Assembly: GCA_963805505.1 (NCBI GenBank)
Contig: CAWDUP010000004.1
Span: 186,001 to 250,000 of the forward strand
Length of the DNA stretch: 64,000 nucleotides
DNA from: JANPBY01 sp963805505
GTDB lineage: Bacteria > Actinomycetota > Actinomycetes > DATJPE01
Reading direction: 5' to 3'
The position numbers were made by a program, and so were the translations under genes. Below are positions 32,196 through 40,538 of the stretch, piece by piece; within the stretch, counting starts at the first letter, position 1, and every line of letters begins with the position of its first letter. Below the pieces are notes generated by a model. It was given only the letters and a program-made list of their open reading frames with translations. It was not told where the DNA came from and did no database searches.

Positions 32196-33121
32196 GCGCT
32201 CTGCGTCCGCTCATCGTTGCCCAGCGACGGGAAATCTCCGTCAGCGCGCAGCCCGGCGAACAGATCGTCCTCGGGCAGCGAGGTCTCGACCAACGAGCGG
32301 ACCAGCTGGTAGTCCTCCGTAGGCCAAGCCTTGGCCTGCAGCGCCAGCGGGATGGCGAACCAGCGGCCTTCGGGATCGACCTGGGTCGCGTGAGCCCGCA
32401 GGGCGGCATCACGGACCGCGAAGAACTCCGCGCACTCCACCCGAGTGGTCAATCGTTCCTGGTCCTCTGGCTTGTCCTCCCAGGCCGCGAGCCACTCGGC
32501 GAACGGCGGCTCGAGCCCGGCCGCCACCGCGGCCGCGTCCAGAGCTTCGATGCGCGGCTTGTGAAACCCGAGCTGGTAGTAGAGCTTGAGCGGTTGCCAG
32601 GGCTCGCCCGCATCCGCGAATCGCTCGGGATCTGCGGCAGCCTCGAACGCAGCGACCGAAACCTCGTGGGTACGGACGTGGTCGGGATGCGGGTACCCAC
32701 CGTTCTCGTCGTACGTGGTCACGACGTGCGGCCGGAATTCGCGGATCACCCTGACCAGAGCCTCGGTGGACTCCTCGAGAGGAACCAGCGCAAAGCACCC
32801 ATCCGGCAACGGCGGCAGCGGGTCGCCCTCGGGGAACCCGGAGTCCACGAAACCGAGCCACGTGTGCCGCACACCGAGAATGTCGCGCGCCTGCTCCATC
32901 TCCCGACGGCGGGCGGCCGAGATGTCAGCCAAGATCTCCGGATCGTCCGCGAGCGCGGGATTGAGGATGTCCCCACGCTCACCACCAGTGCAGCTGACCA
33001 CCATCACGTCGACACCTTCACGGGCATAGCGAGCCGTGGATGCGGCCCCCTTGCTCGACTCGTCGTCGGGATGGGCGTGTACGGCGAGCAACCGCAGCTG
33101 CTGAGCTGTCTCATACGTCAC
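32192..33121 (-). CDS. mca: Mycothiol S-conjugate amidase
   Basis: Zinc amidase of 309 residues that cleaves mycothiol S-conjugates during detoxification. The metal-binding motif is LAVHAHPDDESSKGAA; the second histidine ligand is in YDENGGYPHPDHVRTHEV. SCTGGERGDILNP and GVRHTWLGFVDSGFPEGD are further LmbE/Mca-family blocks. Compared with MshB, the longer C-terminal region and the mca-DUF4307-greA neighbourhood point to Mca. The GTG at 33121 is chosen (VTYETAQQLRLLAV) rather than one at 33193, with GGAGG just upstream. It is divergent from the DUF4307 gene and proves a mycothiol-type actinobacterium. Confidence 0.94.
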   Translation of the reverse strand: MTYETAQQLRLLAVHAHPDDESSKGAASTARYAREGVDVMVVSCTGGERGDILNPALADDPEILADISAARRREMEQARDILGVRHTWLGFVDSGFPEGDPLPPLPDGCFALVPLEESTEALVRVIREFRPHVVTTYDENGGYPHPDHVRTHEVSVAAFEAAADPERFADAGEPWQPLKLYYQLGFHKPRIEALDAAAVAAGLEPPFAEWLAAWEDKPEDQERLTTRVECAEFFAVRDAALRAHATQVDPEGRWFAIPLALQAKAWPTEDYQLVRSLVETSLPEDDLFAGLRADGDFPSLGNDERTQSA

Positions 33122-33188
33122 CCACCTATCCTCCCAGACCGGAAACTGCTCCCGCCCTCGCCGGGTGTGCCGTCCGCGGAGGGAACGG

Positions 33189-33194
33189 GACAAT
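33189..33194 (+). promoter_or_regulatory. -10 box of DUF4307 gene (leaderless promoter)
   Basis: GACAAT ends six bases before the GTG at 33201, which it helps to select over an upstream in-frame start at 33165. Confidence 0.5.
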
Positions 33195-33200
33195 GGACCC

Positions 33201-33602
33201 GTGACCGACCTCGAGGCGCGATACGGCCGAAGCTCGCCGCGTTCTCCGGCCCGCGTCCGCGCTTTGGCTATCAGCGGAATCGGGCTGCTGGTCGTGGCCG
33301 TTCTCGCATTCGGGTGGTGGTGGTGGAGCGACCAAGATCGTTTTGGAGGGCAAATCCACTCCTACTCCGTCGAGTCCGACTCGTTGGTCACGGCGACGGT
33401 CGAAGTGACCAATCACGGGGGCGCTGGGGTCCGCTGCGAGATCCTGGCCAAGGACCGTTACACGCAGCCGGTAGGCACGACCATCATCGAGATTCCGCAG
33501 GGAGTCGGAACCACGCTGGTGGAAACGACGCTGACGACCGTCGGTCGGGCTGTCGTGGTCACGGTCAATTCCTGCGCGGCCATCGAATCGGCTCAACCCT
33601 GA
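33201..33602 (+). CDS. DUF4307 membrane-anchored protein
   Basis: Protein of 133 residues with a short cytoplasmic N-terminus (TDLEARYGRSSPRSPARVRA), one membrane helix (ALAISGIGLLVVAVLAFGWWWW) and an extracytoplasmic beta-rich domain (HSYSVESDSLVTATVEVTNH onward, containing CEILAKDR) typical of DUF4307. The conserved order mca-DUF4307-greA is seen across actinobacteria. The GTG at 33201 is used because the family starts with TDLEARYG. A second Cys near the C-terminus (VNSCAAI) could pair with the first. The function is unknown. Confidence 0.88.
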   Translation: MTDLEARYGRSSPRSPARVRALAISGIGLLVVAVLAFGWWWWSDQDRFGGQIHSYSVESDSLVTATVEVTNHGGAGVRCEILAKDRYTQPVGTTIIEIPQGVGTTLVETTLTTVGRAVVVTVNSCAAIESAQP

Positions 33603-33666
33603 ACGGCCGCGTAGGCTGAAGGACTGAGCTCGACCCACCATCACCGTCTTCAGGAGGAGTTTTTCT

Positions 33667-34143
33667 GTGACCACCTGGCTCACCCAGGAGGCCTACGACC
33701 GCCTCAAGGCCGAATACGACCACGCCACCGGAGAGGGTCGTGACTTCATCGTCAAGCGGATAGAAGCCGCGCGCGAGGAGGGCGACCTCAAAGAGAACGG
33801 CGGCTATCACGCCGCCAAGGACGAACAGGGCAAGAACGAGGCGCGGATCCGCCAGCTGCGCCAGCTGCTCGAGGATGCCGAGGTCGGAGAGGCTCCACCC
33901 ACGGCCGATGGCGTCGTCGGGCTCGGCCAGGTGGTGACGGTGGACTTGATGGGAGATGACCTTCGGTTCCTGCTGGGAAGTCGAGAGGTCAGCGTCGGCG
34001 ACGACCTCGACGTCTACAGCGAGCAGAGCCCGCTGGGGGCCGCCGTCTTCGGGGCATCGGTGGGCGACACCGTGTCCTACGACGCCCCGAACGGTCGAAC
34101 CATCAAGGTCGAGATCAAAGCTGTGGAGCCGTACTCAGGTTGA
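33667..34143 (+). CDS. greA: Transcription elongation factor GreA
   Basis: RNA-polymerase cleavage factor of 158 residues. The N-terminal coiled coil has RIEAAREEGDLKENGGYHAA followed by KDEQGKNEARIRQLRQLL; the acidic tip residues stimulate transcript cleavage at the polymerase active centre. The C-terminal FKBP-like domain ends VGDTVSYDAPNGRTIKVEI. A strong AGGAGG ribosome site precedes the GTG, and a TAGGCT box at 33612-33617 may be its own promoter. It converges on the ABC permease gene. Confidence 0.96.
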   Translation: MTTWLTQEAYDRLKAEYDHATGEGRDFIVKRIEAAREEGDLKENGGYHAAKDEQGKNEARIRQLRQLLEDAEVGEAPPTADGVVGLGQVVTVDLMGDDLRFLLGSREVSVGDDLDVYSEQSPLGAAVFGASVGDTVSYDAPNGRTIKVEIKAVEPYSG

Positions 34144-34161
34144 GGGTTGGTCCCTGCTCAC

Positions 34162-35007
34162 TCAGGTGGTGACCGTCGCCTTGTAGCGACGGACCGCCAG
34201 CGGGACGAACACGACCAGGATCGCCACCGTCCACACGACGGACATCAACACCGGATGCTGCTGAGGGAACTGGTCCCCGGGTAGGCCGGTGGGGTTGCCG
34301 AACAGCTCTCGCGCGGCGAGCGTGACGCTGGACAGCGGGTTCCACGCCGCGATCGTCTGCAGGCCGGCAGGCATGCCCTGAAGGGGCACGAAGGCGTTGG
34401 AAAGGAACGTCAGCGGGAACAGCCACACCAGCCCTGCAGTGTTGGCGACCTCCGGACTCGGCATGTGGAGACCGACCCAGGCCCCGATCCAGCTCATGGC
34501 ATAGCCGAACGCCAACAACAAAGCGAAGCCAGCCGCTACCTCGGCCACGGAGGTGTGAGTCCGCCAACCGATGAGCAGCCCGGTGGCGGCCAGCACGCTG
34601 AGGGTGATGATGGCGCGCACCACATCCGAGGTCGTGCGTCCCATGACGACGGCAGATGCAGCCATCGGCAGTGACCGGAATCGATCGATGATTCCCTTGC
34701 TCATGTCCTCGGAAAGGCCGACCGTGGTCGCGGCCGCGTTGAAGGCGACGGTCTGCGCGAAGATGCCGGCCATCAGGTATTCCTTGTAGTCGCCCCCGCC
34801 CGGCACGGGGATCGCGCCGCCGAACACGAACGCGAACAGCAGAACGAAGATGATCGGCTGCACGATGGAGAAGAAGAGCAGCTCAGGCACCCGGGGGATC
34901 TTCAGCAGATCACGCTTGGCAACCACCCATCCGTCGGACAGGAGCCACCCCAGTGGGGGGCGGCGACCGCTGCCTGGCTGCGCCGCGGTCAGGTCGATGC
35001 TGGTCAC
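34162..35007 (-). CDS. ABC-2 type transporter permease (DrrB-like)
   Basis: Membrane permease of 281 residues with six hydrophobic segments (for example FFSIVQPIIFVLLFAFVFGG, VAAGFALLLAFGYAMSWIGA and VVWTVAILVVFVPLAVRRYK). The family motif GLVWLFPLTFLSNAFVPLQGMP is conserved in DrrB/ABC-2 exporters. The ATG at 35007 overlaps the stop of the ATPase gene by four bases. With that gene it forms a two-component exporter, possibly for a lipid or antibiotic-like compound; the substrate is unknown. Confidence 0.92.
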   Translation of the reverse strand: MTSIDLTAAQPGSGRRPPLGWLLSDGWVVAKRDLLKIPRVPELLFFSIVQPIIFVLLFAFVFGGAIPVPGGGDYKEYLMAGIFAQTVAFNAAATTVGLSEDMSKGIIDRFRSLPMAASAVVMGRTTSDVVRAIITLSVLAATGLLIGWRTHTSVAEVAAGFALLLAFGYAMSWIGAWVGLHMPSPEVANTAGLVWLFPLTFLSNAFVPLQGMPAGLQTIAAWNPLSSVTLAARELFGNPTGLPGDQFPQQHPVLMSVVWTVAILVVFVPLAVRRYKATVTT

Positions 35008-36008
35008 GATGAACTCCTCGCGTTCGCCGGGTCGATGGTGTCCTCGGTCCTGGGGTCGGCGTCCTCTTCAGCCGCGTGGCCGGTCAAGGACATGAACACG
35101 TCGTCCAGGGTCGGGCGACGTAGCGCGACGTCGTCGAGCTCGACCCCGGCTGCGTCGAGAGCCCGGATCGCGCTCAGCAGCGTCCCGGTCCCCCCGGCGA
35201 CCGGGATCGTGACGCTGCGCGCATCGGTGTCGGTGGCCGCCTCTCCGCTGGCGAGGGGCCGCAGAGCCAGCTCCGCCTGACCGATCTGGTCAGGCGTGCG
35301 AACAACGATCTCGACCCGGTCGCCACCGACGGAATCCTTCAGCGCGCTGGCTGTGCCGTGGGCGATCACCTTGCCGTGGTCGACGACGACGATGTCGTCG
35401 GCTAGCCGGTCTGCCTCCTCGAGGTATTGGGTCGTGAGGAGCACCGTGGTCCCATCGCTGACGAGGTCGCTGATGACGTCCCACATCTGTAGGCGGGAGC
35501 GCGGGTCGAGTCCCGTGGTCGGCTCGTCCAGAAACAAGATGGGTGGGCTGGCAACCAAGCTGGCCGCCAGGTCGAGCCGACGACGCATCCCGCCGGAGTA
35601 GGTCTTGGATGGTCGGTCGGCGGCCTCGACGAGGTCGAAGCGTTCCAGCAGGTCCTGACCGCGCCGGCGGACGTAGCCCGGGTCGAGGTGGTAGAGGCGC
35701 CCGACCATGTTGAGGTTCTCGCGGCCGGTGAGGTATTCGTCGACGGCTGCAGTCTGACCGGTGAGACCGATCAGCCGGCGTACGTCTCCCGGGCGCTTGA
35801 GGACGTCGATCCCTCCCACGAACGCGCGGCCGGAGTCCGGTGCAAGCAAGGTCGTGAGCACCCGAACGGTCGTCGTCTTGCCGGCCCCGTTCGGGCCGAG
35901 GAGACCGACCACAGCCCCCTCTGGGACGGTGAGGTCGACCCCGTCGAGGGCGCGTACCTCGCCCTTGAAGGTCTTGACCAGACCCTCGGCCACGATGGCA
36001 TCGGTCAT
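35004..36008 (-). CDS. ABC transporter ATPase (daunorubicin-resistance DrrA-like)
   Basis: ATPase of 334 residues. Walker A is GPNGAGKTTTVRV, the signature KTYSGGMRRRLDLAASL, and Walker B PPILFLDEPTTGLD, with the H-loop region replaced by LLTTQYLEEADRLADD, typical of DrrA-type exporters. The C-terminal 100 residues carry the DUF4162-like extension. It lies downstream of a small Arg-rich gene, DUF2089 and the DUF4097-like gene on the same strand and probably belongs to one operon with them. AGGGAGA serves as ribosome site. Confidence 0.93.
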   Translation of the reverse strand: MTDAIVAEGLVKTFKGEVRALDGVDLTVPEGAVVGLLGPNGAGKTTTVRVLTTLLAPDSGRAFVGGIDVLKRPGDVRRLIGLTGQTAAVDEYLTGRENLNMVGRLYHLDPGYVRRRGQDLLERFDLVEAADRPSKTYSGGMRRRLDLAASLVASPPILFLDEPTTGLDPRSRLQMWDVISDLVSDGTTVLLTTQYLEEADRLADDIVVVDHGKVIAHGTASALKDSVGGDRVEIVVRTPDQIGQAELALRPLASGEAATDTDARSVTIPVAGGTGTLLSAIRALDAAGVELDDVALRRPTLDDVFMSLTGHAAEEDADPRTEDTIDPANARSSS

Positions 36009-36092
36009 GAGTTGCGTCTCCCTAGTCGTGACAGTCGTGCTCGTGGGTTCGGTTTGTCTTGTTGGGTCGCTGCAGCTGGGCCAAGGGATGAA

Positions 36093-36308
36093 CTACCCCG
36101 CTGCGAGGGGGCGAGTGGCCCTTCGAGCGTATGACTGATCGGTTGCGGCGAGAACGAGGCGGGCGCGGGCGGCCTGGCGCTCGGCTCGCGCCAGCTGCCG
36201 GCGTGCGCGGGCCTGGGCCAGCAGCTGACGGCGGGGCCGGTCCTGGCTCACCTGAACGAGCCGATCGCTGTGAACCTGGAGGTGATGGGCATAGATCGTT
36301 TCGGACAT
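36093..36308 (-). CDS. Small arginine/alanine-rich helical protein
   Basis: Predicted 71-residue protein (MSETIYAHHLQVHSDRLV onward) with a highly basic helix (LLAQARARRQLARAERQAAR). It is supported as real by a GAGGAG ribosome site and by its place inside a same-strand operon, between DUF2089 (50 bases upstream) and DrrA (84 bases downstream). Being so short and Arg/Ala-rich, it could bind nucleic acid or a membrane surface. Similar short proteins accompany this gene set in related genera only by my recollection; no family name can be given. Confidence 0.6.
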   Translation of the reverse strand: MSETIYAHHLQVHSDRLVQVSQDRPRRQLLAQARARRQLARAERQAARARLVLAATDQSYARRATRPLAAG

Positions 36309-36358
36309 GGCGGTGCTCCTCAAGGGGTTTTCGGGAGGGTTGTTGGGTGGTTGGGGGG

Positions 36359-36766
36359 TCAGCCGAGACCAGCAGCGAGCAGAGCAGCCTCGGCTTCGTC
36401 AACCGACATGCGACCTGCGGCCAGGTCGGCGAGCACTTTGTCGCGGTCCAGCGGCGGTTCGCTGCCTGGCCCTTCGAGCCCGAGGCGCACCAACAGCTCG
36501 GCGAAGCGCTGCCGGGCGGTCGGGTAGCTCACCCCGAGGTGTCGCTCGAGCTCGCGCATGTTGCCACGCGAGACCAGAAAAACCCGCAGCATCTCGTGGT
36601 CCTCGGCCGAGAGGCCGGCGAACGGCGAGAGTTCGAACGACCCGGACAGTTCCGTGCCACAGCTGGCACATCCGAGCCGCGAGATGGTCAGGTGGGCCGC
36701 GCAGACCGGGCAGTCCCGCGGCGGGCGGTGCGCGTGCCCGGGGGACCGGGTGGCGAAGTCAGTCAT
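36359..36766 (-). CDS. DUF2089 family protein with zinc-ribbon N-terminus
   Basis: Protein of 135 residues. The N-terminus has two CxxC pairs (DCPVCAAHL and GCASCGTEL) likely to bind zinc. The middle, FEL..LSAEDHEMLRVFL to MRELERHLGVSYPTARQRFA, is a helix-turn-helix-like DUF2089 core. The C-terminal DLAAGRMSVDEAEAALLAAG resembles the SHOCT-like helix that also ends several sensor proteins. It begins two bases after the stop of the DUF4097-like gene, so the two are tightly coupled. It may regulate the operon, which is inference from domain type. Confidence 0.88.
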   Translation of the reverse strand: MTDFATRSPGHAHRPPRDCPVCAAHLTISRLGCASCGTELSGSFELSPFAGLSAEDHEMLRVFLVSRGNMRELERHLGVSYPTARQRFAELLVRLGLEGPGSEPPLDRDKVLADLAAGRMSVDEAEAALLAAGLG

Positions 36767-36768
36767 CG

Positions 36769-37677
36769 CTAGGCCCCCACACTGATCTTGGCCGACCCGA
36801 GCTCGACCTTGACGTCGAGAGTTCCTTCACCAGCGCCGACCACGAGCGGACCTCTGCCGCCGCCGAGCTCCATGGAGCCCAGCTCGGCCCGCCCTTTGAC
36901 CGTCACGTTCGAGCGCGGATCGAGACGCATCTTCACGCTGCCCAGCTCGCACCTCACCTGCGAGGCGCCGCCGTCAAGGAGCCAGTCGAGCTTGGCGCTT
37001 CCCGCCTCGACCCTTCCATCGATCTCGCCGGAACACTCCATGGCCTTGAGCGAGCCGGCTTCAACGGTGAAGCGCAGGCCGCCTTCGAGGCGCGTGGCCA
37101 CCACGCTGCCTGCCTGAACCGTCACCTCGACGGGCAGCTCGGGACGGATCTTGACGACCACGGTCTCGGTGTTGCGCCAACGACCGAAAGCCTTGCCGAT
37201 CCGACGGGCGCCGGTCTCATAGGAGAAGTCCCCGAATCCCGGCTCGCCGTCGGTGTCGATGATGAGCGCTCCTCCGTCGCGCCGAGCCACATGCGGTCCC
37301 TCGACACTGGCTCCCACCACCGTGGGGTCACCCACGAGCACGACCGCGATGGCCGTGGCCCGGACGACGACCCGCTGGATCGGCCCGGACGAGGATTCCC
37401 CGCCGGCTGGGCCGGAACCCGATCCGGCAGGAGGTGGAACGACGCGGACGCCGCTGCGCGGCTCGCCTGCGGCGGTGGCCGATGGATCGGTGGCGCCGGT
37501 CGACGACTCCGCGGCCAGTCGCTTGCTGGCCTCATCGGGGGCTAGGGCGCCGGCGGCGACCTGGGCCAGCAGGCTGCGAAGGTCAGTGTCTGTGGTGTCG
37601 CTTCCCGAGGTGTCGCGGCCTGTGGTGTTGGTGCCGGAGCTGTCGGTGTCTGGGGTGTCGTTCGATGTCATGGACAT
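36769..37677 (-). CDS. DUF4097-like beta-solenoid protein
   Basis: Protein of 302 residues. The first 35 residues are Ser/Thr/Asp-rich. A SHOCT-like helix (LRSLLAQVAAGALAPDEASK) follows, then a Pro/Gly linker. The C-terminal half (from VRATAIAVVLVGDPTVVGAS) shows repeated short strands such as VEAGSLKAMEC, VEAGSAKLDW, CELGSVKM, AELGSMEL and VELGSAKI, the pattern of DUF4097/adhesin-like beta-solenoids. There is no signal peptide, so it is probably cytoplasmic and a partner of DUF2089. A second ATG at 37671 would fit the promoter spacing better. Confidence 0.82.
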   Translation of the reverse strand: MSMTSNDTPDTDSSGTNTTGRDTSGSDTTDTDLRSLLAQVAAGALAPDEASKRLAAESSTGATDPSATAAGEPRSGVRVVPPPAGSGSGPAGGESSSGPIQRVVVRATAIAVVLVGDPTVVGASVEGPHVARRDGGALIIDTDGEPGFGDFSYETGARRIGKAFGRWRNTETVVVKIRPELPVEVTVQAGSVVATRLEGGLRFTVEAGSLKAMECSGEIDGRVEAGSAKLDWLLDGGASQVRCELGSVKMRLDPRSNVTVKGRAELGSMELGGGRGPLVVGAGEGTLDVKVELGSAKISVGA

Positions 37678-37680
37678 GAT

Positions 37681-37708
37681 TTGACAACATACACTCTCAA
37701 TCTGTCAA
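37681..37708 (-). promoter_or_regulatory. Promoter/dyad of the DUF4097-DUF2089-ABC operon
   Basis: An inverted repeat TTGACA-N16-TGTCAA. On the bottom strand the first arm is a consensus -35 box, with TCAAAT 18 bases later as -10, ending seven bases before the second ATG of the first gene. The dyad therefore doubles as a possible operator. Confidence 0.5.
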
Positions 37709-37730
37709 GTCCATCTTGTGTTTTTTCTTC

Positions 37731-38996
37731 TCAAGCGGCAGAGATCGCCTCGCGGACCCCGTAACCAGCCACGCGCAAGGCACCCACGACCTGCTCGCAG
37801 TGCTCCGCGCTGCGCATCTCCAGCTGCAGACCGATCTCCACTTCGTCCACGCGTAGGCCGGGATCGGTGCGCAGGTGCTCCACCTCCAAGACGTTGGCGT
37901 CGTTGTCGGCAAGGGTGGCGAGGAGCTTGGCCAGGTGTCCCGGCCGGTCGGGAACGCGCACGTGCAGCGCGAGGTAGCGCCCGGCGGCGGCGAGCCCGTG
38001 GCGGATGACTCTCAGCAGCAGCACCGGGTCGATGTTCCCCCCGGACAGCACCGCCACCACCGGTGGTTCGAACGCGCGCGGATCGTCCATGATGGCCGCG
38101 ACCGCTGCCGCGCCAGCGGGCTCGACAATCAGCTTGGCCCGCTCAAGACACAGGAGCAGCGCCCGCGAAAGCGACTCCTCGGAGACCGTGCGCATGTCGT
38201 CGACGAGTTGGCGCACCAGCGCGAACGGGACATCGCCTGGGCGTCCGACTGCGATCCCGTCGGCCATGGTCGCCATCTCTGACAGGGCGACCGGATGGCC
38301 GGCGGTCAGGGATGGCGGGTAGGCCGCGGCGTTCTCGGCCTGCACCCCGACGACGCGGACATCGGGGCGCGCAGCCTTGACCGCCAACGCAATTCCCGCC
38401 AGCAGTCCACCGCCTCCGGTGCACACGACGATCGTGCGCACCGACGGGCACTGATCAAGGATCTCCAGCCCCGTCGTTCCTTGCCCGGCCACGATGTCTG
38501 GGTGGTCGAAGGGGTGGATCAGCACCGCACCGGTCGTCTCGGAGAACTCCTGAGCGGCCTGCAGGCATTGTTCGATCACCTGCCCTTGCAAGCGCACCTC
38601 GGCGCCGTACGCGCGCGTGGCCGCGATCTTGGGGATCGTCGCTCCTTCCGGCATGAACACCGTGGACGAGATGTTCAACAGCTGTGAGGCGAGCGCGACC
38701 CCTTGCGCGTGGTTGCCAGCACTGGCGGCCACGACACCGCGGGCCCGCTCCTCGGCCGACAGCCGGGAAATCCGGTTGTACGCACCGCGGATCTTGAACG
38801 ACCCGGCCCTCTGCAGGTTCTCGCACTTCAGGTGCACCGGGCCACCCACCAGCTCGCTGAGCGGTCGGGAACCCTCCATGGGAGTTCGCCGAGCGACGCC
38901 CTCGAGTCGCTCGCGGGCGGCTTCGACGTCGGCGGCTGTCGGTGCCCTCGCCGCGGAAGGTGCCGTAGCGCGCGTGGTTTTGAGGTCGTCGGCCAT
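37731..38996 (-). CDS. ilvA: Threonine ammonia-lyase
   Basis: PLP enzyme of 421 residues converting threonine to 2-oxobutanoate for isoleucine synthesis or threonine breakdown. The PLP lysine is in RAGSFKIRGAYNRI. VAASAGNHAQGVAL and TGGGGLLAGIALAV are the cofactor-phosphate and glycine loops. The C-terminal part (ALHVRVPDRPGHLAKLLATL to the end) is a single ACT domain, as in the catabolic-like actinobacterial type that replaces classical IlvA. CAGACT lies six bases before the ATG, in a gap shared with the divergent P450 gene. Confidence 0.94.
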   Translation of the reverse strand: MADDLKTTRATAPSAARAPTAADVEAARERLEGVARRTPMEGSRPLSELVGGPVHLKCENLQRAGSFKIRGAYNRISRLSAEERARGVVAASAGNHAQGVALASQLLNISSTVFMPEGATIPKIAATRAYGAEVRLQGQVIEQCLQAAQEFSETTGAVLIHPFDHPDIVAGQGTTGLEILDQCPSVRTIVVCTGGGGLLAGIALAVKAARPDVRVVGVQAENAAAYPPSLTAGHPVALSEMATMADGIAVGRPGDVPFALVRQLVDDMRTVSEESLSRALLLCLERAKLIVEPAGAAAVAAIMDDPRAFEPPVVAVLSGGNIDPVLLLRVIRHGLAAAGRYLALHVRVPDRPGHLAKLLATLADNDANVLEVEHLRTDPGLRVDEVEIGLQLEMRSAEHCEQVVGALRVAGYGVREAISAA

Positions 38997-39031
38997 GGTG
39001 GGAGTCTGGCATCGGTGAGACGCTGGTGCGG

Positions 39032-40453
39032 ATGTCTACCCCGGTCCAGTCCAAACCCGAGTCGGGTCCCACCTACAGATCGACTCGCCACGTGCCTCGA
39101 CCGGCTGGGCCGAACAGCGCCGTGTTCATCGCCGCCATGCTGTCGGGCCGCGTGTCTCCGCACGACATGTTCACCAAGGTGGCGCGCGAGCACGGACGAA
39201 TCGCCCACATCCGGCTCCCTAAGGAGCACCTCTACGTCTTGAGCCACCCCGACCTGGTCCGCTCTGTCTTCGTCACGCATGGGCGATCGACGATGAAGGG
39301 CCGCGGCGTCCAGCAGATGCGTCCCCTCCTAGGCGACGGCCTCCTGACCTCCGAAGGGGAGCTGCACCGCAGGCAGCGGCGACTCGTGCAGCCCGCATTC
39401 CATCGGAAGCGGATCGAGGGGTACGCCGAGACGATGGTCCAGGTGGCGCTCGAGCGCAGTCGTGCCTGGCGGGACGGTGAGCCTGTCGACCTGTCCACCG
39501 AGATGTCTTCCCTCGCCCTGGACATCGTGGGAAAGACCTTGTTCGGTACCGACCTCAGCACGACAGCGTCGGAAGTGGCGGACGCGCTGTCGGCCCTGCT
39601 TCACAACTTTCAACGCCGGATGACCGGAGGGGCAGACAGCTTGCTCGACCGCCTGCCGACCAGGGCCAACGCGCGTCGACAGCACGCCCTCGACACCCTC
39701 GACTCGATCATGGCCGAGCTGATTGCCGCTCACCGTGCTCACCCTGATGCTCCCACCGACACCGTGCTCTCGATGCTGTTGAGCGCGCGAGACGACGAGG
39801 GCGAAGGCCGAGGCATGTCCGACCGGCAGGTCCGCGACGAGGTCATGACCTTGGTGCTGGCTGGTCACGAGACGACCGCCAATGCCCTGACCTGGGCCTG
39901 GTTCCTCTTGGGGCGGCACGCAGATGTTGCAGAGCGGCTGCATTCCGAGGTCGAGGCCTTACCAGCCGTACTCGATCTTGGTTGCGTCCAGGACCTTCCG
40001 TGGACCCGCGCTGTCGTCGCCGAGACTCTCCGGCTGTATCCACCTGCTTGGACCATCGGCCGTCGGACAACCGCCGACCTCGAGATCGACGGGTGGCTGG
40101 TGCCTGCTGGGTCGCTCACCCTGGCCAGCCAGTGGGTGCTCCATCGCGACCCACGATGGTGGGGGGACGGAGACGCGTTTCGCCCCGGCCGCTGGCTGGA
40201 CGCGAGCGGCGCCTTCGACGAGACCGCGCCAGGGCAGCCCAAGGGAGCTTGGTTCCCGTTCGGCCTAGGCGCTCGGGTCTGCATCGGCGAGTCCTTCGCG
40301 TGGACCGAGGCCGTGCTGGTTCTCGCGACGCTGGCCCGCTCGTGGGCGCCGGTCATCATGGCTGACCGGGCGCCAGCCGTACGTCCCGCGGTGACGCTTC
40401 GGCCACGTGACGGCATGCCCGCCATCCTGCGACGGCGCACACGCGACGGCTGA
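39032..40453 (+). CDS. Cytochrome P450
   Basis: Haem monooxygenase of 473 residues. The I-helix oxygen-binding motif is LAGHETTANALTW, the K-helix ExxR is AETLRLYPPAW, and the haem-binding loop is PFGLGARVCIGESFA with the axial cysteine. The substrate is unknown; the architecture (RHVPRPAG-PNS start, soluble, no membrane anchor) is that of the CYP102/CYP4-like bacterial class that often oxidises fatty acids or alkanes. It is followed after 85 bases by an acyl-CoA ligase gene. The ATG at 39032 is favoured over a GTG at 39026. The redox partner is not in the window. Confidence 0.92.
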   Translation: MSTPVQSKPESGPTYRSTRHVPRPAGPNSAVFIAAMLSGRVSPHDMFTKVAREHGRIAHIRLPKEHLYVLSHPDLVRSVFVTHGRSTMKGRGVQQMRPLLGDGLLTSEGELHRRQRRLVQPAFHRKRIEGYAETMVQVALERSRAWRDGEPVDLSTEMSSLALDIVGKTLFGTDLSTTASEVADALSALLHNFQRRMTGGADSLLDRLPTRANARRQHALDTLDSIMAELIAAHRAHPDAPTDTVLSMLLSARDDEGEGRGMSDRQVRDEVMTLVLAGHETTANALTWAWFLLGRHADVAERLHSEVEALPAVLDLGCVQDLPWTRAVVAETLRLYPPAWTIGRRTTADLEIDGWLVPAGSLTLASQWVLHRDPRWWGDGDAFRPGRWLDASGAFDETAPGQPKGAWFPFGLGARVCIGESFAWTEAVLVLATLARSWAPVIMADRAPAVRPAVTLRPRDGMPAILRRRTRDG

Positions 40454-40538
40454 CGTGGGTCGCTCCCTCGACATGGACGCGCGCCGCGGCCACTGACAGG
40501 ATCGAGGCCGCGAAACCCCCGACGCCGAGGAGTCTGTC

